Of a DNA stretch of 64,000 nt, positions 22,326 to 33,944 are shown one piece after another. The position numbers and the translations under genes were made by a program. Source of the DNA: Euwallacea fornicatus (lineage: Eukaryota; Arthropoda; Insecta; Coleoptera; Curculionidae); NCBI RefSeq assembly GCF_040115645.1, contig NC_089568.1, positions 1,240,001-1,304,000 of the forward strand. Direction: 5' to 3'. Every line of letters starts with the position of its first letter. Positions within the stretch are counted from its first letter, which is position 1. A model generated the notes under the pieces. That model made no database searches. It worked only from the letters and a program-made list of their open reading frames with translations, and was not told where the DNA came from.

Positions 22326-23914
22326 TGGAGAGTATTTAACAATCTTGTTCGTATACATGGATTTGTTAAAGAAAAAACTCCATTTTCGCTGTCAAAAAAT
22401 ATTGATTATATTGTTTTTTTTTAATTATTAACAAGAAATGTACTACCATACACGTAGTTCTGTACAGAACTTTCAAAGAATAAATAACAAAACTAATAAA
22501 AAAATTTAACAAAAATGTCTCATTTTCATACAACATTTTTGTTCATACATCTGTTGTGAATAGTGCGTATTCTAATTTATTATAAATTACTTTTTCTTCA
22601 TACTTTACAAATTAGTAATATTTTATTGCACACGTGTCGATTCGTTTACTGTTTTCTTCAGTTTCACACAATATATCCAAATGAAAACAGCCAAGTTGTA
22701 AGTTAATAGAATCTATTGTTAATATGGCACTGAAAGGCTAGAGCTTAAGAAATGCAGGTCCATTAATTAATAAAACAGGTTCTTTGATCCAATATGTTAT
22801 AAATAAATTTAGACACGAAGGCACGATTTCCAATTTTCCAAAAAGGGCGAAAAAAAATGAGTTAGATGAAAGAGATGAATGTATGATAATAAATAAAATT
22901 AAGAAAAATATTTCTGACCAAATGATCCATCGTGTATTATGGAAATATGGTCATCATAATAACATTCCACGGAAAAACTGTATATTAGCACAGAAATTCG
23001 TCGTAAAAGACTTTTATTTGCGAAGGAACGTATAAATAAACATCAAAAGCTTTGAAATACGACAATTTGGTCAGATAAAACAAAAATTAATCTTTTTTCA
23101 GTCAGATGGCACCCATAGAGTGTGAAGAAAAGGTAATGAAGATAATAATCCTCTTAATACACTTTCGACTGTAAAACATGGTGGTGAATCCCTAATGATT
23201 TGGGGTTGCATGTTCCCAAATGGAGTTGGAAATATCCATTTTATAGATGGTATTATGGATAAACATGGTCATAACGATATTCTAAAAAAGAACGTAAAAC
23301 AAAATGCGGAAATATTAGGTATATCAAATATTTATAGATTTCAACGGGACAACTATCCTCAGCACACGCCTTTAATTATTGGCCAATTTGGAATGTTTCA
23401 AAATTGTTAAAAATTCCTCCACAGTCAACAGACTTACACCCAATTGAACATTTGTAGGTAATTAAAAAAAAAACATATAAGAAAACATTAAAAATTATCA
23501 AAACCAGAATTAAAAACATATGACAAGAATGGAAAAAAATCAGTCTTAAAATGTTCAAAAAATTAGTTTATTCTATAATAGAAGATATCGAGCGGTCATA
23601 ACAGCAAAGGGCTACTTAATAAAGTATTGATTAATTGTTATTTAATCGAAAATCTTGTTTAGTTTTATATTTAAATTTAAGTGTGCGAAGAAAAATGCAT
23701 GAAAATGAGGGTTTTTGTCAAATATATTGATCAGCTTTGTTATCTATTTTTTTAAAGCTTTGTACTTATGTGTCTCTTGTCCCCGTAGGTACGTACATTT
23801 AAAACAAAGTTTTTGTTAATAATTAAAAAAAAAAACGGTAATTTTTCAACAGTGAAAATCGAGTATTTTCTTTAACAAATTCACGTGTACGACCAAGATT
23901 GTTCGTTACTCTAT
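22326..23914 (+). mobile_element. Tc1-like transposon, 1.59 kb
   Basis: Inverted ends of about 110 bp: about 22326-22440 contains AACAATCTT then ATTTGTTAAAGAAAA, and these are mirrored at about 23805-23914. A decayed Tc1 transposase lies on the + strand between them. The element begins only a few bases after the end of the 21067-22317 element, so the two insertions are adjacent or share a target region. Confidence 0.82.
22720..23600 (+). pseudogene. Tc1 transposase pseudogene
   Basis: The DNA-binding half includes VINKFRHEGTISNFPKRAKK at about 22793 and DQMIHRVLWKYGHHNNIPRK near 22920. The catalytic half is in other frames: GGESLMIWGCMFPNGVGN near 23180, IHFIDGIMDKH at 23236, a degraded FQRDNYPQHT at about 23340 (normally QQDNDPKHT, catalytic Asp kept), then PPQSTDLHPIEH near 23417 (normally PPQSPDLNPIE, third catalytic residue region). 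Frame changes lie at about 23035, 23100-23170 and 23408. Not functional. Confidence 0.8.
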
Positions 23915-24905
23915 ATTCTCAATCAGTTTTTTAGACCTACAACTCAGAATTTCTTCTTCACTCCGTAGCTCCACTCGTAATTTTTTTCTTCATATTATTA
24001 TTTTTTTGGAAAACTTCTATCTTCTCCTTTTTCGTCCTTATGATTAAGTTAAAAAATAAACCCCCCAACCTCCAAAAATGCATTTTTCATCAGATCAAAA
24101 TTTCGAAGAAAATTTTTTTTTACATTTTCAATATTTTTAACTCGCAAATGAGATACGTAGGGTGGACATAAATAACACATAAAAAGTATTTAAGTTTTTC
24201 GGAAAATTACACAACCGAGGTTCTGACGTATCTCAATTATGTTTCGAGAGTGGGTACTTTGGTCGCCATTTTTACCGAAGGGCTTTAAGTATCGTCGCTC
24301 GTCACTATTTGGTTGAAGACGCGGATAACAGTAAAATCACAGCCAACATTTGTAAGCCTCAAGTCCAATTAATATTCAAACCCAAAGAATAATTTTAACT
24401 CTGCTCTCTGATTAATATACAGTAACGATTAACGTGACAAGTCGTAGACACCGCTAGAATTATTAACAATAGAATTTCACTCCTTTGTGTCGTTCGGGCC
24501 AAAAAGTACAATCACTCAAAACAATGACACATTTATAATGAATCTAATATGCTCCATATACATATCTGGGATTATTTGCTTCTCTATTAGGTTCATATAA
24601 ATAAAAATAATGATATCGAGGTACCTACTTAATATTTGCTTGGCAACAGCCTTTAAATGTAATTTGCATCTAGTCCACGTAAATGGTCTTTCAGGAACGT
24701 TCGTCGAACTTTTTCCAATAAATAAAAATCTACGTAAATAGATCGTGGGTAGACAAATCCTCTCGCATCGGATTCTCCCGTCGAGTCTCCATTTTTCCAA
24801 ATAAGGAATTTTCTCTTGGACTTTGCGGGAAATCTCATTAGTCCTCGGCAAAGGCAAAAATCTAGATCTAAATGTGGCTGAAAAAGAAGAACATTCCGCC
24901 ATATA
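23915..24905. other. Upstream region of the ABCG gene
   Basis: No coding exon recognised. The 128-codon minus frame at 24516-24902 has no recognisable domain. No clear TATA or initiator signature could be assigned; the true promoter may lie here or outside the window. Confidence 0.35.
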
Positions 24906-24946
24906 ATGGGACTGACTTATGAGGGAATCAGCAGCAGAGCCTACAA
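24906..24946 (+). CDS. Possible first coding exon of the ABCG gene
   Basis: A 41-bp stretch starts at ATG 24906 with G at +4, reads MGLTYEGISSRAY plus two bases, and is followed by GTAAAC. Its phase (two bases over) matches exactly what the exon starting at 25245 needs, so the junction would read AYK-VDTT. The phase match has a one-in-three chance of being accidental and the donor is only moderate. An alternative is an ATG at 25192 that reads straight through the acceptor into the same frame, or an exon outside the window. Treat as a proposal. Confidence 0.4.
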
Positions 24947-27900
24947 GTAAACTAAAACTATCTGTCTTTCCCTGATTTTATTTCAGTTAATAAGGTCTCA
25001 CGTCTGCATGAGTTTTTTTTATGAATTTATACCAAAAGATTATTTCAAGGAATTCCTATTTGCATCAGGCTATTGGGAACCCTGCTGCTTATCAAGAACC
25101 CCCCAGACAGGATTAAGTTGCCTGGTGATACAAACATCAAACAGATAATAAAAGAAACACACATTTCTGTAGTTAAACACATGAAATTATTGTGCAAGGT
25201 ACTATTTGTTTACGACAAGCTGACATAGGTATTTTTGATTTCAGAGTTGACACAACTGCGGTCCATTTCCCATGTTTGCTAGACCAAAGGCCACTTCCTG
25301 TCCATTTGGCCTTCAGGGGCATATCTGCCTCAATTGGAGAACGGCCAATCTTGGAGGACGTCGATGGGTTAGTCCGTCCTGGACAAATTTTAGCAGTGAT
25401 GGGACCTAGCGGATGTGGTAGGTTTTCTTCTGAATAAAGTAAAGAGACGTAGCGTGATGAAATTGAGATTCTTCAGATGCTAAATTCGCTAAATAAAGAA
25501 GGAATATTAATAACAGGAATTGATTACGATTTCTCGGCCCAAAATGCGAGATTTCACTCATTTTTAATTTGCATGTAACCGTAAATTTAACAATTATTTA
25601 AAACTGCGTTTCATTTGGGTCATAATCTTGCTCCATCACTGTCCTTAATTAAATTTTTTAACCTGGCTATAAAGTGTGATATAGAAAATGGAGTAATCAA
25701 CTTTGAGAATTCTAATTATGATGATAAAATACGATCTAGGCTTCCGGATGGTCACGGGATGAGAGGGTCTAATTAGGTCTCGGAATTTTTCAATTTGTCT
25801 TTGAAATTGGATTTTAGTCAGAAAAGAGGCGAGGATCTAAAGTGATGTTTTCATTTAAAATTCCAAAAATTTAAGGAAGCCAAGTGGGGAGTGACGTTTT
25901 GGAAACAACAGGATGATATTCAAATTCAACAATTACATTTTTACGCGACAAGAAGATCAAAAAGAAAAAAGTAACTTTGAGAAAAAACGTAAAAATCAAT
26001 AAATGTTTATAGTTCCACAACAGTTTAATTATTCCCGTCGTACAGGAAAATGGCGTGCACAATGATTTTGGGCAGTAGGCGTGAAAGTAAAGCTTTCTAC
26101 TCGTGATACAAAAATGATTATTTTACGTGAGTAAAATTATTCTCTCACGCTCGCACCTGAAAATCCCCGCTCGAGGTGCGCGAGGGCAATAAGGAGGTGA
26201 CGCAGAAGGGTTTTATGTGCAAGATGCAAGCGATATTTCTTGACGATACATTGAAGTCCGGGTTTAATACGCAAAAACGAATATTACTTCTAAAAAAATT
26301 AGTAAATTTACTCAATCAAAAAGTTTTTAGTTTTCAAATGCCGCCTGAATAAATTAAACTGCCTAAATTCAACGATTTTTATTAAACGAGCGTTAACGCT
26401 GACCATCTTTTTGTTAATAAATTTCACTTTTGTTTTAGGGAAAACCACCCTTTTGAATTGTTTAAGTGGTCGTCTGAAGTTGGACTCCGGCCAAATATAT
26501 TTCAACCGAGACCCCCTCTGCAAACGATGGAAACGAAAAATTTGTTATGTTCTGCAGCAGGACATATTTTTTCCAGACCTAACTTTAAGGTAAGCAGATT
26601 AAGGGATTTACGTCAGGTGTAAACTCAGTTCTTCATGCATAAAAGTTCCTCCCAACTCGTGTCGGAGCAATATAAAACCCATTTAGACGGTGGAAGTTTC
26701 ATTTTTTTTCTGTCTAGCTAGGTTCATAATCTCGTATATCAGCCTAACTCTTAAATAGTTGTTTTGTTGGCGAAAATTTACATTTTTTCGAATTTACCTT
26801 CTATGTACAATATTATATCGTGTTAAATGCTCGTAAATTTGCTGTTTTGTGCAAAAAAATTATTTTTGTTTCAGGCAAACTTTAGAGTACCAAGCAAGAC
26901 TGAGACTGTCGGATGTCATGTCCCATGCACAAAAAATGCAATATGTTGACCATATCATAGATGTTTTAGAGCTAAATAATTGTCAAGACACTATCGTCGG
27001 CGACTATTTGAAAAGGGGCCTCAGTGGGGGGGAGAAGAAAAGAGCAAATATTGCTTGCGAACTTCTGACAAATCCTTCACTGATGCTCTTAGATGTAATT
27101 TCTATTATTTCTCAACTTTCTCAAATTATGCTATTATTTTTGTTCAGGAGCCTACGTCAGGCTTGGATTCACATTCTGCCCACAGCCTGATGATGACGTT
27201 GAAAAGGTACGCAGTCTCAGAAGGGAAAACTGTAGTCATCACGTTACATCAACCTTCATCACAAATCTTCCATTTATGTGATAAACTGCTCCTACTTTGC
27301 AATGGAAGAACCGCCTATTTTGGAGATACGTGTAAAGTTGTAGACTTTTTTAGTAGTGTGGGGCTCAATATTATGCCACATTACAATCCAGCCGATTTTA
27401 TACGTAAGTACTAGTTTTATGCAAGAGCAAATGCTAGTATCTTTATACAGGATTTCTCATATATAATTTACCTTGCATCTAATTTCTTTATTTTTAACAT
27501 TTAAAAAAAGCTTGGAACGGCGGCTCCCCTTCATTTTACGAGTACAACTTAAAAATGGTCTCTTTGTTCTCCCCTGCATGACCTGTTCCCCCAGCACTTG
27601 ACATAAACTTCCTTGTTTTAAATGGACCCTGACAATTTTTTTGTCATTTTTGGATTTCTCGTTAAATTTTAAGGTCAGTTTGTGTAAAGTATGCTATCTT
27701 CAAAATCTTCGGTTTTCGAGTTTATTTTTAAAATATGTAACAATATGTAAAACTACTTTAAAATATGAAAATTTTGACAGCTACAAGGCCCCACAGAAGT
27801 CGGGGCTGTTCTCAAATTCGCTGCGAATTTCGCAATCCGCCTTTCGGGGTTAAGAGGGGACCTAACAAGTTGCATTTTGACGTATTTTAATTTGGAAAAA

Positions 27901-30900
27901 AGCCTTCCACAACCCTCGAAATACGCCTTCGAATTTGCTTGATATCGAGCATCAATAATTTGTTTATTTAAAAATGAAATGTACCCGTTTTCTCGATGAC
28001 ATCACGTTCAGAATTACCCAGCCATTGCTAAGTTTCTGAAAATTCCTCCTTTTTATGGGTCAAATCTAAATATTGATGATGTTTTAAAGGACGTCACCAA
28101 ATTTTGATGTTTAACAAAAAACGAAAAATGACGATGATTCGGAAATTTTTACAATATTTCTTTTTAGTAAAGTTCAACGTTTGTATTTGTCAAAATGCCT
28201 CGCAATATGGCTTATTTGCAAAAAGAGAAACAGGTTGTGCCTCGAATTTATTTCGAGTTTGATAAACAACCAAAAAGAAGATTTACGATGTATTGCGAAA
28301 GATTTCCCGGCCGTTCGACACCTAAATTTAAAGTTATTGATGTTTGAAATTACGCAAATTTGGAGGGATATTTCGAGGGCTGCGGAAGTTTTTTTCAAAG
28401 TTAAATACGTCAAAACGTATCTTATTAGGACCTCTCTTAGCCCTGAAAGGTTGATTCTGAAATTCGCAGAGGTGAGGGAAGAATACCGATTTCCGTAGAA
28501 TTTTGCAGATGTCAAAATTTTCAAAATTCGAAAAATGTCAATTTTAAAGGTAAGACTCCACCATATAAACTCATCTTAGAATTTAACGGGAAATCCAAAA
28601 ACGCCAAAAAACTGGGGGATTCCATTTAAAACAAGGAAGTTTCTAGCACGTGCCCAGAGACGGATTATGCGGGGAAAAACAACAGGGCTACATTTAAGGT
28701 CTACTTCTAAAGCAAAGGGAAAGTTCCCATTTGAACCTTTTTTGTGAGGTCAAAAGTAAAGAAATTGGAGGAGTGGAAGATTATTAATGCGACACCTTCC
28801 ATGTACTTGTGTTGAAAGAGGTCCAAAACTTCGGGATAAGTTGTTGTTTAATAAGAAAATTGTAAAAGGGAGTCTTTTCTATACTTTTGTAACGATGATA
28901 ACCATCAAGCATAAATGCACGGCAGTCTTGACGGTAGCATGATGATCCTTTGTAGCGAAACAAGGGCTAACTGTAGTAATAACCATCTACCTATTCTTTT
29001 GCATATTCCCTCTGTTGTTGCAGTAATCTATTCATTTGCATAATATGCGCTGCGAATGTTCTGCTGTAGTAAGCACGTTTACCGCGCATCAGGCAATAAA
29101 GTAATAAAAGCATAAAAAAGCACATTTTCAATCCATTAGTGTCGTAGGTCCAGTGCGGTCAACGGTACAATAATGCTTGTTTTTGTACAATAATTTTTGC
29201 GTATGAAAATATAACATAATTCAAGTTTCTCATCGGAGTCCTCGGAGAGACCAGGATAAATGTGCTCCAAAGTCACCTTATTTATTTTAGTCACCTTCTA
29301 GTTTAATCTACTTCAGGTGCTTCATGCGCGTTTCGTGCGCGTTCGCTGTCCCAAATACCTAAGTTGAGTAAGGTTTGAATTTCCCTTCAAAAAGTCCAGT
29401 ACTTTTGCTGTTTTGATGTTTATTATGAAAAAGTTTTTCTTCATATAAAGGAAAAACAGTAACAAAGAGTATGGTTACGATTGGCAGCAAAAAAAGGGGT
29501 TTATCGTTGGTGTGCGGTGGGGACCCGATTTGGGAAGACGCTTATATGGTCGCAAAGCGGATTAATGAGGTGGTTTATAGGGTCCAGTGGACTTCCAGAG
29601 CAAAGGTGAATGTTGTTCATCTGGTTCGGTTAAAGATATACCACGGAAGTATGTTCGTTTGGGAGTCACAGTTTCAATAAAGGAGCACAATGTTACGGAT
29701 AGCGTCCGGACGCCGTAGGTAAAAGACAGTGGCAAAAAGAGGTTCATCGTGGGCGCTTGACAAGCGATTTATTGCTTCTTATGTATGTCGAATATTTTAA
29801 TATGTTTGTTTATGTTAGCATTTTCACGTTTGTAAAACAATTGCAGAATCTTCTAGTCGCAGGAACTTCAGTAATATAAAGAGAGCATTGTTAAGAGCGA
29901 CTTAGCCTAAACTACAAGAACGAAACGATTTTAATAAGCGATATTGAAGTGTTTATTAGTGAAATACTAATTAATTACTCTACTATTAATTGGCTAATTG
30001 TAGTGCCTTTAATTTGTTCAGATAATAAATAGTATTTATGTCGAAAGCGAGTTTGTTCATATTGTCCAGACCCCAAAGTCGCAACAATATTTGCCGGTTT
30101 TATTTCGTCGCTTCCTCATACACTGCAAGAATTGATCCCGTTCGAAATCGGCCGTGGGACCCAATATAAGGTCCCGAAATCCAAGACATGTCGTCTCTAC
30201 CTTGCTTTTGTCAGACCTACAATGTCGCCCACTCTTTATATGTTTGTTTCATGAGCAACGCTGAATAATTTACCATATCTCTTCAAGCATTTCATTAGCA
30301 TAAAGGGAAACAAGAAGGTTGTCTATTGACAATCACCCAGGCAATATATTATTCGATTTACGATCAATTTCTGATTCGATCCTATACTGATGCATAAATA
30401 CATTCAGTAGCATTTCTATTGTATCGCTAAAGTGAGTAATAATTTCAGTGGAGCAAATCAAAGGAGCCCAAGAAATTAGACAGAAAATCATTAAGGCAGC
30501 GGAAGAAGCTAAGAAACACAAAGACTACCCCATCGAACTGCGCTGCCACGATGTTCCCTATATTACAGAGAAATATGACCATAAAATTCTGCCTCCATCA
30601 CATGGACCATATCCCAGTTTAGAACGTAAGTGCATCTCAAGCAACCCAGTTTCACACAAAACACAATTTCTTGACCACACAGAAGAAACATTGAATCAAA
30701 TGGAACCGGATGTTCGAAGACTGTGGCTGGACACCCACTCGCACGCATCATCTTCTGTGAGTTCGGAGACGAGTGATGCAGACTGTTATTTTTCCTGGCC
30801 AACCAGCTTTTGGACTCAGTTCAAAGTTTTAGCACAAAGAAATTTCCAGGAAGCCAGGCCAAGGATGTTATCCAAATTAAATTGGGTAAGTCCGATCAAT

Positions 30901-32749
30901 AATATTTTAAGTCACAATTAAACAAACACTTTGGTTTTAGGTTCAAACAATAGGATTAGGAATTTTAGCTGGCCTCTTGTGGTTCCAGCTGGAAAGGAGA
31001 GAAGAAGCGTTGCACGATATTCAAGGCTGGATGTTTTTTTCTACGACATATTGGATGTTGTTTGCTCTATTTGGGGCCCTTAGTTCGTGTAAGTTTCTAC
31101 AAGTTTCTGAATGTTCATGATGGCTAATTATATGCACAATTTAGTTCCTCCAGAACGAGAAGTGATAAACAAGGAAAGACGGTCAGGCGCCTACAGATTG
31201 TCGGCTTATTATTTAGCCAAAATGGTTGGGGAGTTACCACTCACTATCACACTTCCAGCAATTTATCATTGCATATCCTATCCTATGTTGGGTAAGTTTC
31301 CACCATTGTGCTGCTCAGCTGTAATCATAAAACTCACTTTTTCAGGATTTCATTCACCTTTAGTGTTCCTTACTCTATTAGGCTTCCTATTATTAAATAC
31401 CATTGTGGCTCAGAGTGTGGGATTTTTTATAGGCGCCTGTTGTATGGATATGCAGGTAGGTAGACATATCGTTTACATGATGATCAATGGATATATATTG
31501 AGGATGTTGATGCACAGGTGAGCATAACAATGAGTGCATTGTATACGTTGGCCACTCAGCTATTTGGCGGGTATTTGGCCACGAATATTCCTCCATGGTT
31601 GACGTGGATGAGGTACACTTCGATGGTTCATTACGCCTACCAAAATATGCAGATTGTTGAGTTTAGTGACGGCCTGCCAATATTGTGAGTATCTTTGTGA
31701 CCTGGGTTATAGATTCGGGAAAATATGTAACATACAATCGGTGTTAATTATTAGATTAAAACACTTCTAAAACAAATCCAAAAATGCTATAATTCACAAG
31801 ATGTGCAATTTAATGTGCATAGTGGACCAAAAGTTCCGCCTAAATTCGTTAAAAATTGAAGGAAATATTTTTCAGGAAAATGCTGGAACTTATCAAATAA
31901 TGTTTTTTGTCGTGCATTTTCAGGCTTGTATACAGGTTTGCCCATATAGTATATAAATGCACTTTTTCATTTGATTCTTATGGAACTCCATGTATATTAA
32001 GACGTTTTTGAGTTCTTAGAGGAATTTTGAACATATTTCCACAACATACCAATATCTAGAATTCAACAGTTATTGAAATATTTGAGCAATATGTCTATTA
32101 AAGTGGCCTGCTAGATCGCCTGACTTTACACTTATGGACTTTTTTTTAATGGAGTTATCCGAAACATAGGGTGCATACATGTCTGTTAGGTCAAAAATAT
32201 ACAGCTAAAAGTAATATTTGACGTGTTCTAGTATTTTTGTGAAAAATATTTCTTTTAATTTTTGGTGAATTTATGCGGGACTTTTAGTTTTCTATGTATA
32301 TGCAAGTCGACATTAGAAAGTAAACCACCAGAATAATAATAAGTTCGGCACAAAATGGATCTAGTTATTCGATCTGGCTTAGCCGAGTGAACAAAATCGT
32401 ATAAAAATTCAGGTAACGGTTCATGTCGAGACATAGTGAGCGTTTTAATTTGTTGTTGCCCAGGGTATAATGGACAGTTTTACTACGGCACAACACAATA
32501 TTTTATTTTGTAACTGATATTTATGCGGCAATCACATTTTGTGTAATTTACATCTCTATTTCCAGATGTGCAAAAAAATCAAAGTTCGCCATCTGTCAAG
32601 AGCTGAAGTTCATCCCAGTGACCTCCATCCTGGAAGCCGAAGGAGCCTACCTTCCCTTATGGGCAAACACCCTCGTCCTACTGGGCTTTTTGTGCGTGTT
32701 CCGGTTCCTCGGTTACGTGGTCCTGCGCTACTTCAACACCCCCAAATAG
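24906..32749 (+). CDS. ABCG-subfamily half-transporter
   Basis: ATP-driven membrane transporter of the ABCG (White/WBC) type. Members work as dimers and move sterols, lipids or pigment precursors; the substrate here is unknown. Exons: 25245-25417, 26439-26589, 26875-27094, 27148-27403, 30449-30885, 30941-31088, 31145-31291, 31346-31455, 31518-31684 and 32566-32749 (TAG), plus a possible exon at 24906-24946. All borders are GT-AG and phases agree, giving 663 residues from VDTT. The nucleotide-binding domain comes first, as ABCG proteins require: Walker A GPSGCGKT (53-60, split by an intron), signature LSGGE (157-161), Walker B LMLLDEP (177-183), D-loop SGLD and switch His215. The YNPADF motif closes it. 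A linker rich in Ser leads to six hydrophobic segments from residue about 413. Bases 30626-30682 may be a 57-bp intron (GTAAGT to CACAG), which would remove 19 residues. Length is normal for the family. Confidence 0.93.
27447..28803. mobile_element. 1.36-kb palindromic (foldback) element in ABCG intron
   Basis: This element lies in the 3-kb intron 27404-30448 and is flanked by TA at 27445-27446 and 28804-28805. The left half from 27447 to about 27975 is matched in inverted orientation by about 28310-28803. Example pairs are TTTTGACGTATTT at 27867 against its complement near 28404, and CATCAATAA near 27950 against its complement near 28335. The outer 240 bp match the arms of the element at 21067-22317. 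The unpaired centre is about 330 bp. No transposase is encoded; the open frames inside it on both strands are by-products of the palindrome. Confidence 0.85.
29471..29690 (+). pseudogene. Gypsy-type retrotransposon integrase tail (relic)
   Basis: This short frame reads DAYMVAKRINEVVYRVQW and then KVNVVHLVRLKIYHG. That is the C-terminal module of Ty3/gypsy integrases, normally GPY-[VI]-[VI]-KR-[LI]-[SN]-[DE]-VVY-[RK]-[IV]-Q followed by KVVHLDRL. The rest of pol is absent. The following 29700-30110 may be a decayed 3' long terminal repeat, but no second copy exists in the window to prove it. It sits in the large ABCG intron on the same strand as the gene. Non-functional. Confidence 0.7.
31810..32303 (+). 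mobile_element. Small DDE-transposon relic in last ABCG intron
   Basis: Inverted ends of about 65-70 bp (about 31813-31885 and 32243-32303, sharing GAAATATTTTTCA) bound about 490 bp. Between them the + strand retains the third catalytic block as WPARSPDFTLMDFF at 32106, the same transposase type as at 8740-9844. The rest of the transposase has been deleted. The element lies wholly in the intron 31685-32565. Confidence 0.7.
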
Positions 32750-32752
32750 ACC

Positions 32753-32758
32753 AATAAA
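32753..32758 (+). terminator. Poly(A) signal of the ABCG gene
   Basis: AATAAA begins only three bases after the stop codon TAG. If used, the 3' UTR would be very short (about 20-30 bases), which is compact even for insects. Confidence 0.7.
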
Positions 32759-32826
32759 AGAAACCAAACTTATTAGCTGTATTTTGCACTGGATTTGATA
32801 TATGCCAAAATCACTCAATCTTTAGC

Positions 32827-32859
<33 letters not shown>

Positions 32860-32885
32860 TTCTATATTATTATTATGATTATTAA
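32827..32885. repeat. (ATA)n microsatellite with inverted TTA tail
   Basis: About eleven AAT/ATA units at 32827-32859 are followed after a few bases by an ATTATTATTATGATTATT stretch, so the tract can fold on itself. It lies just past the ABCG poly(A) signal. Confidence 0.85.
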
Positions 32886-33554
32886 AAATATTCTTAACGT
32901 TGAAATTTATAGACTGACTGTATTAGGTAGATAACGAGGCCTTTTCTAGGTCTCAAAAGAAATTAAAAGTCGCTCTAGACTCTAAAATATTTTATACGTA
33001 ACCTGGCGCTGACCAGTAATACCTATTTTGTAGCACAGACAGGGTGGCCCCAAAATTAAACGTTAATGCTTCGGGTTAGTTTAGGTCGCTCTATAAACTA
33101 AACTGCCATTTTAGTCAAAGCTATTTGTTCATGAAATTCATTTCCAGTGTGTAATAATATAATTTTCTATCCTAAATTGTGATACTACAATAGTTTTCCG
33201 AACGAAGTTGAGCCTCCGATGAATCAAAAAGCATTCAATAATGAATCAGGTAATTTCTACACACAGATCGTAAGTTTCCCAGATATTTTTTGAGAATTTT
33301 ATGAAATGGCGGACGAAACAGTTTTCTATTAAGTAGTCTAGTTTTAAGTGTGTTATCTTTTTGGACAGTTCTCCACGTGACTGCAAGAACCTAACCGGAA
33401 AACATTATACAGGCTGTGCTAAGAGTAACTTTTCGTAACTTTAGTTTTTTTTTATATTATTCATTACTTTTAAGCATTTAGCTTTAAGTGTGATCATTCC
33501 AGTTACATTTTTCTCATATCCGAAACAGCTCATGAGTTCGCGCGACTCTGACTA
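32886..33554. other. Spacer between ABCG and the small two-exon gene
   Basis: No coding sequence recognised. ACAGGGTGGCCCC at about 33038 and ATACAGGCTGTG near 33410 look like isolated transposon-type ends. The promoter of the following gene should lie here, but no specific element can be named. Confidence 0.4.
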
Positions 33555-33944
33555 ATGTCTCGAGAGCGGAGAGAAGCGAATTTTCTTCTCGCGGGTAAGA
33601 AAGGACAAGAGTGGACGCACCATGAAGTAAGTGCCTTTCTGATAAGTATTCTACGTGCCAATAAAGTGGAATTAAAGCAAACGTTAAAGCAACCAGCTAC
33701 GGCGACTGCCAACGAGTATGATTTAAGGTTTAGGGCGGTCTGGAACCAAGTAATAAGCTCCGAACCGCCTGGTATAATAAAGCTGTAAGTTTCAAAGCTA
33801 ATGTTATTTATCTCTTGAGTGCACTGTGACTGAATTGTGTGATACAGGAGAAGAGTTAGGAATGGTGCTACATATTGTGAAAAAGTGGGCTTTTTTAAGT
33901 TTCTGGAGGAAATTTATGCAAATGATGAATTTTTTAATTTGTAA
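33555..33944 (+). CDS. Unrecognised two-exon gene, 108-residue protein
   Basis: Exon 1 runs 33555-33784 from ATG (MSRERREANFLLAGKKGQEW). A 63-bp intron 33785-33847 has an ideal GTAAGT donor, a pyrimidine/TAAT-rich interior and a TACAG acceptor. Exon 2, 33848-33944, continues the frame (RRVRNGATYCEKVGFF) and ends FFNL-TAA. Without splicing the frame stops immediately at the donor, so splicing rescues a further 31 codons in frame. The protein is basic at the N terminus, has a tryptophan-rich middle (EWTHHEVSAFLISIL and FRAVWNQV, loosely like a Myb/SANT or MADF-type helical domain) and an acidic tail (EEIYANDEFF). I do not recognise the family. An AATAAA lies about 250 bases past the stop near 34195. 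It could be a host gene or an accessory gene of an old transposon. Confidence 0.5.

Noticed and set aside
24516..24902. 128-codon minus-strand frame
   Set aside because: No domain, hydrophobic tail from AT-rich sequence, and overlapped by another minus-strand frame; no splice partners.
28174..28524. Open frames of over 100 codons on both strands (28174-28524 minus, 28181-28498 plus)
   Set aside because: Both cover the right arm of the palindromic element and neither has a domain; the mirrored frames reflect low stop density in the repeat.
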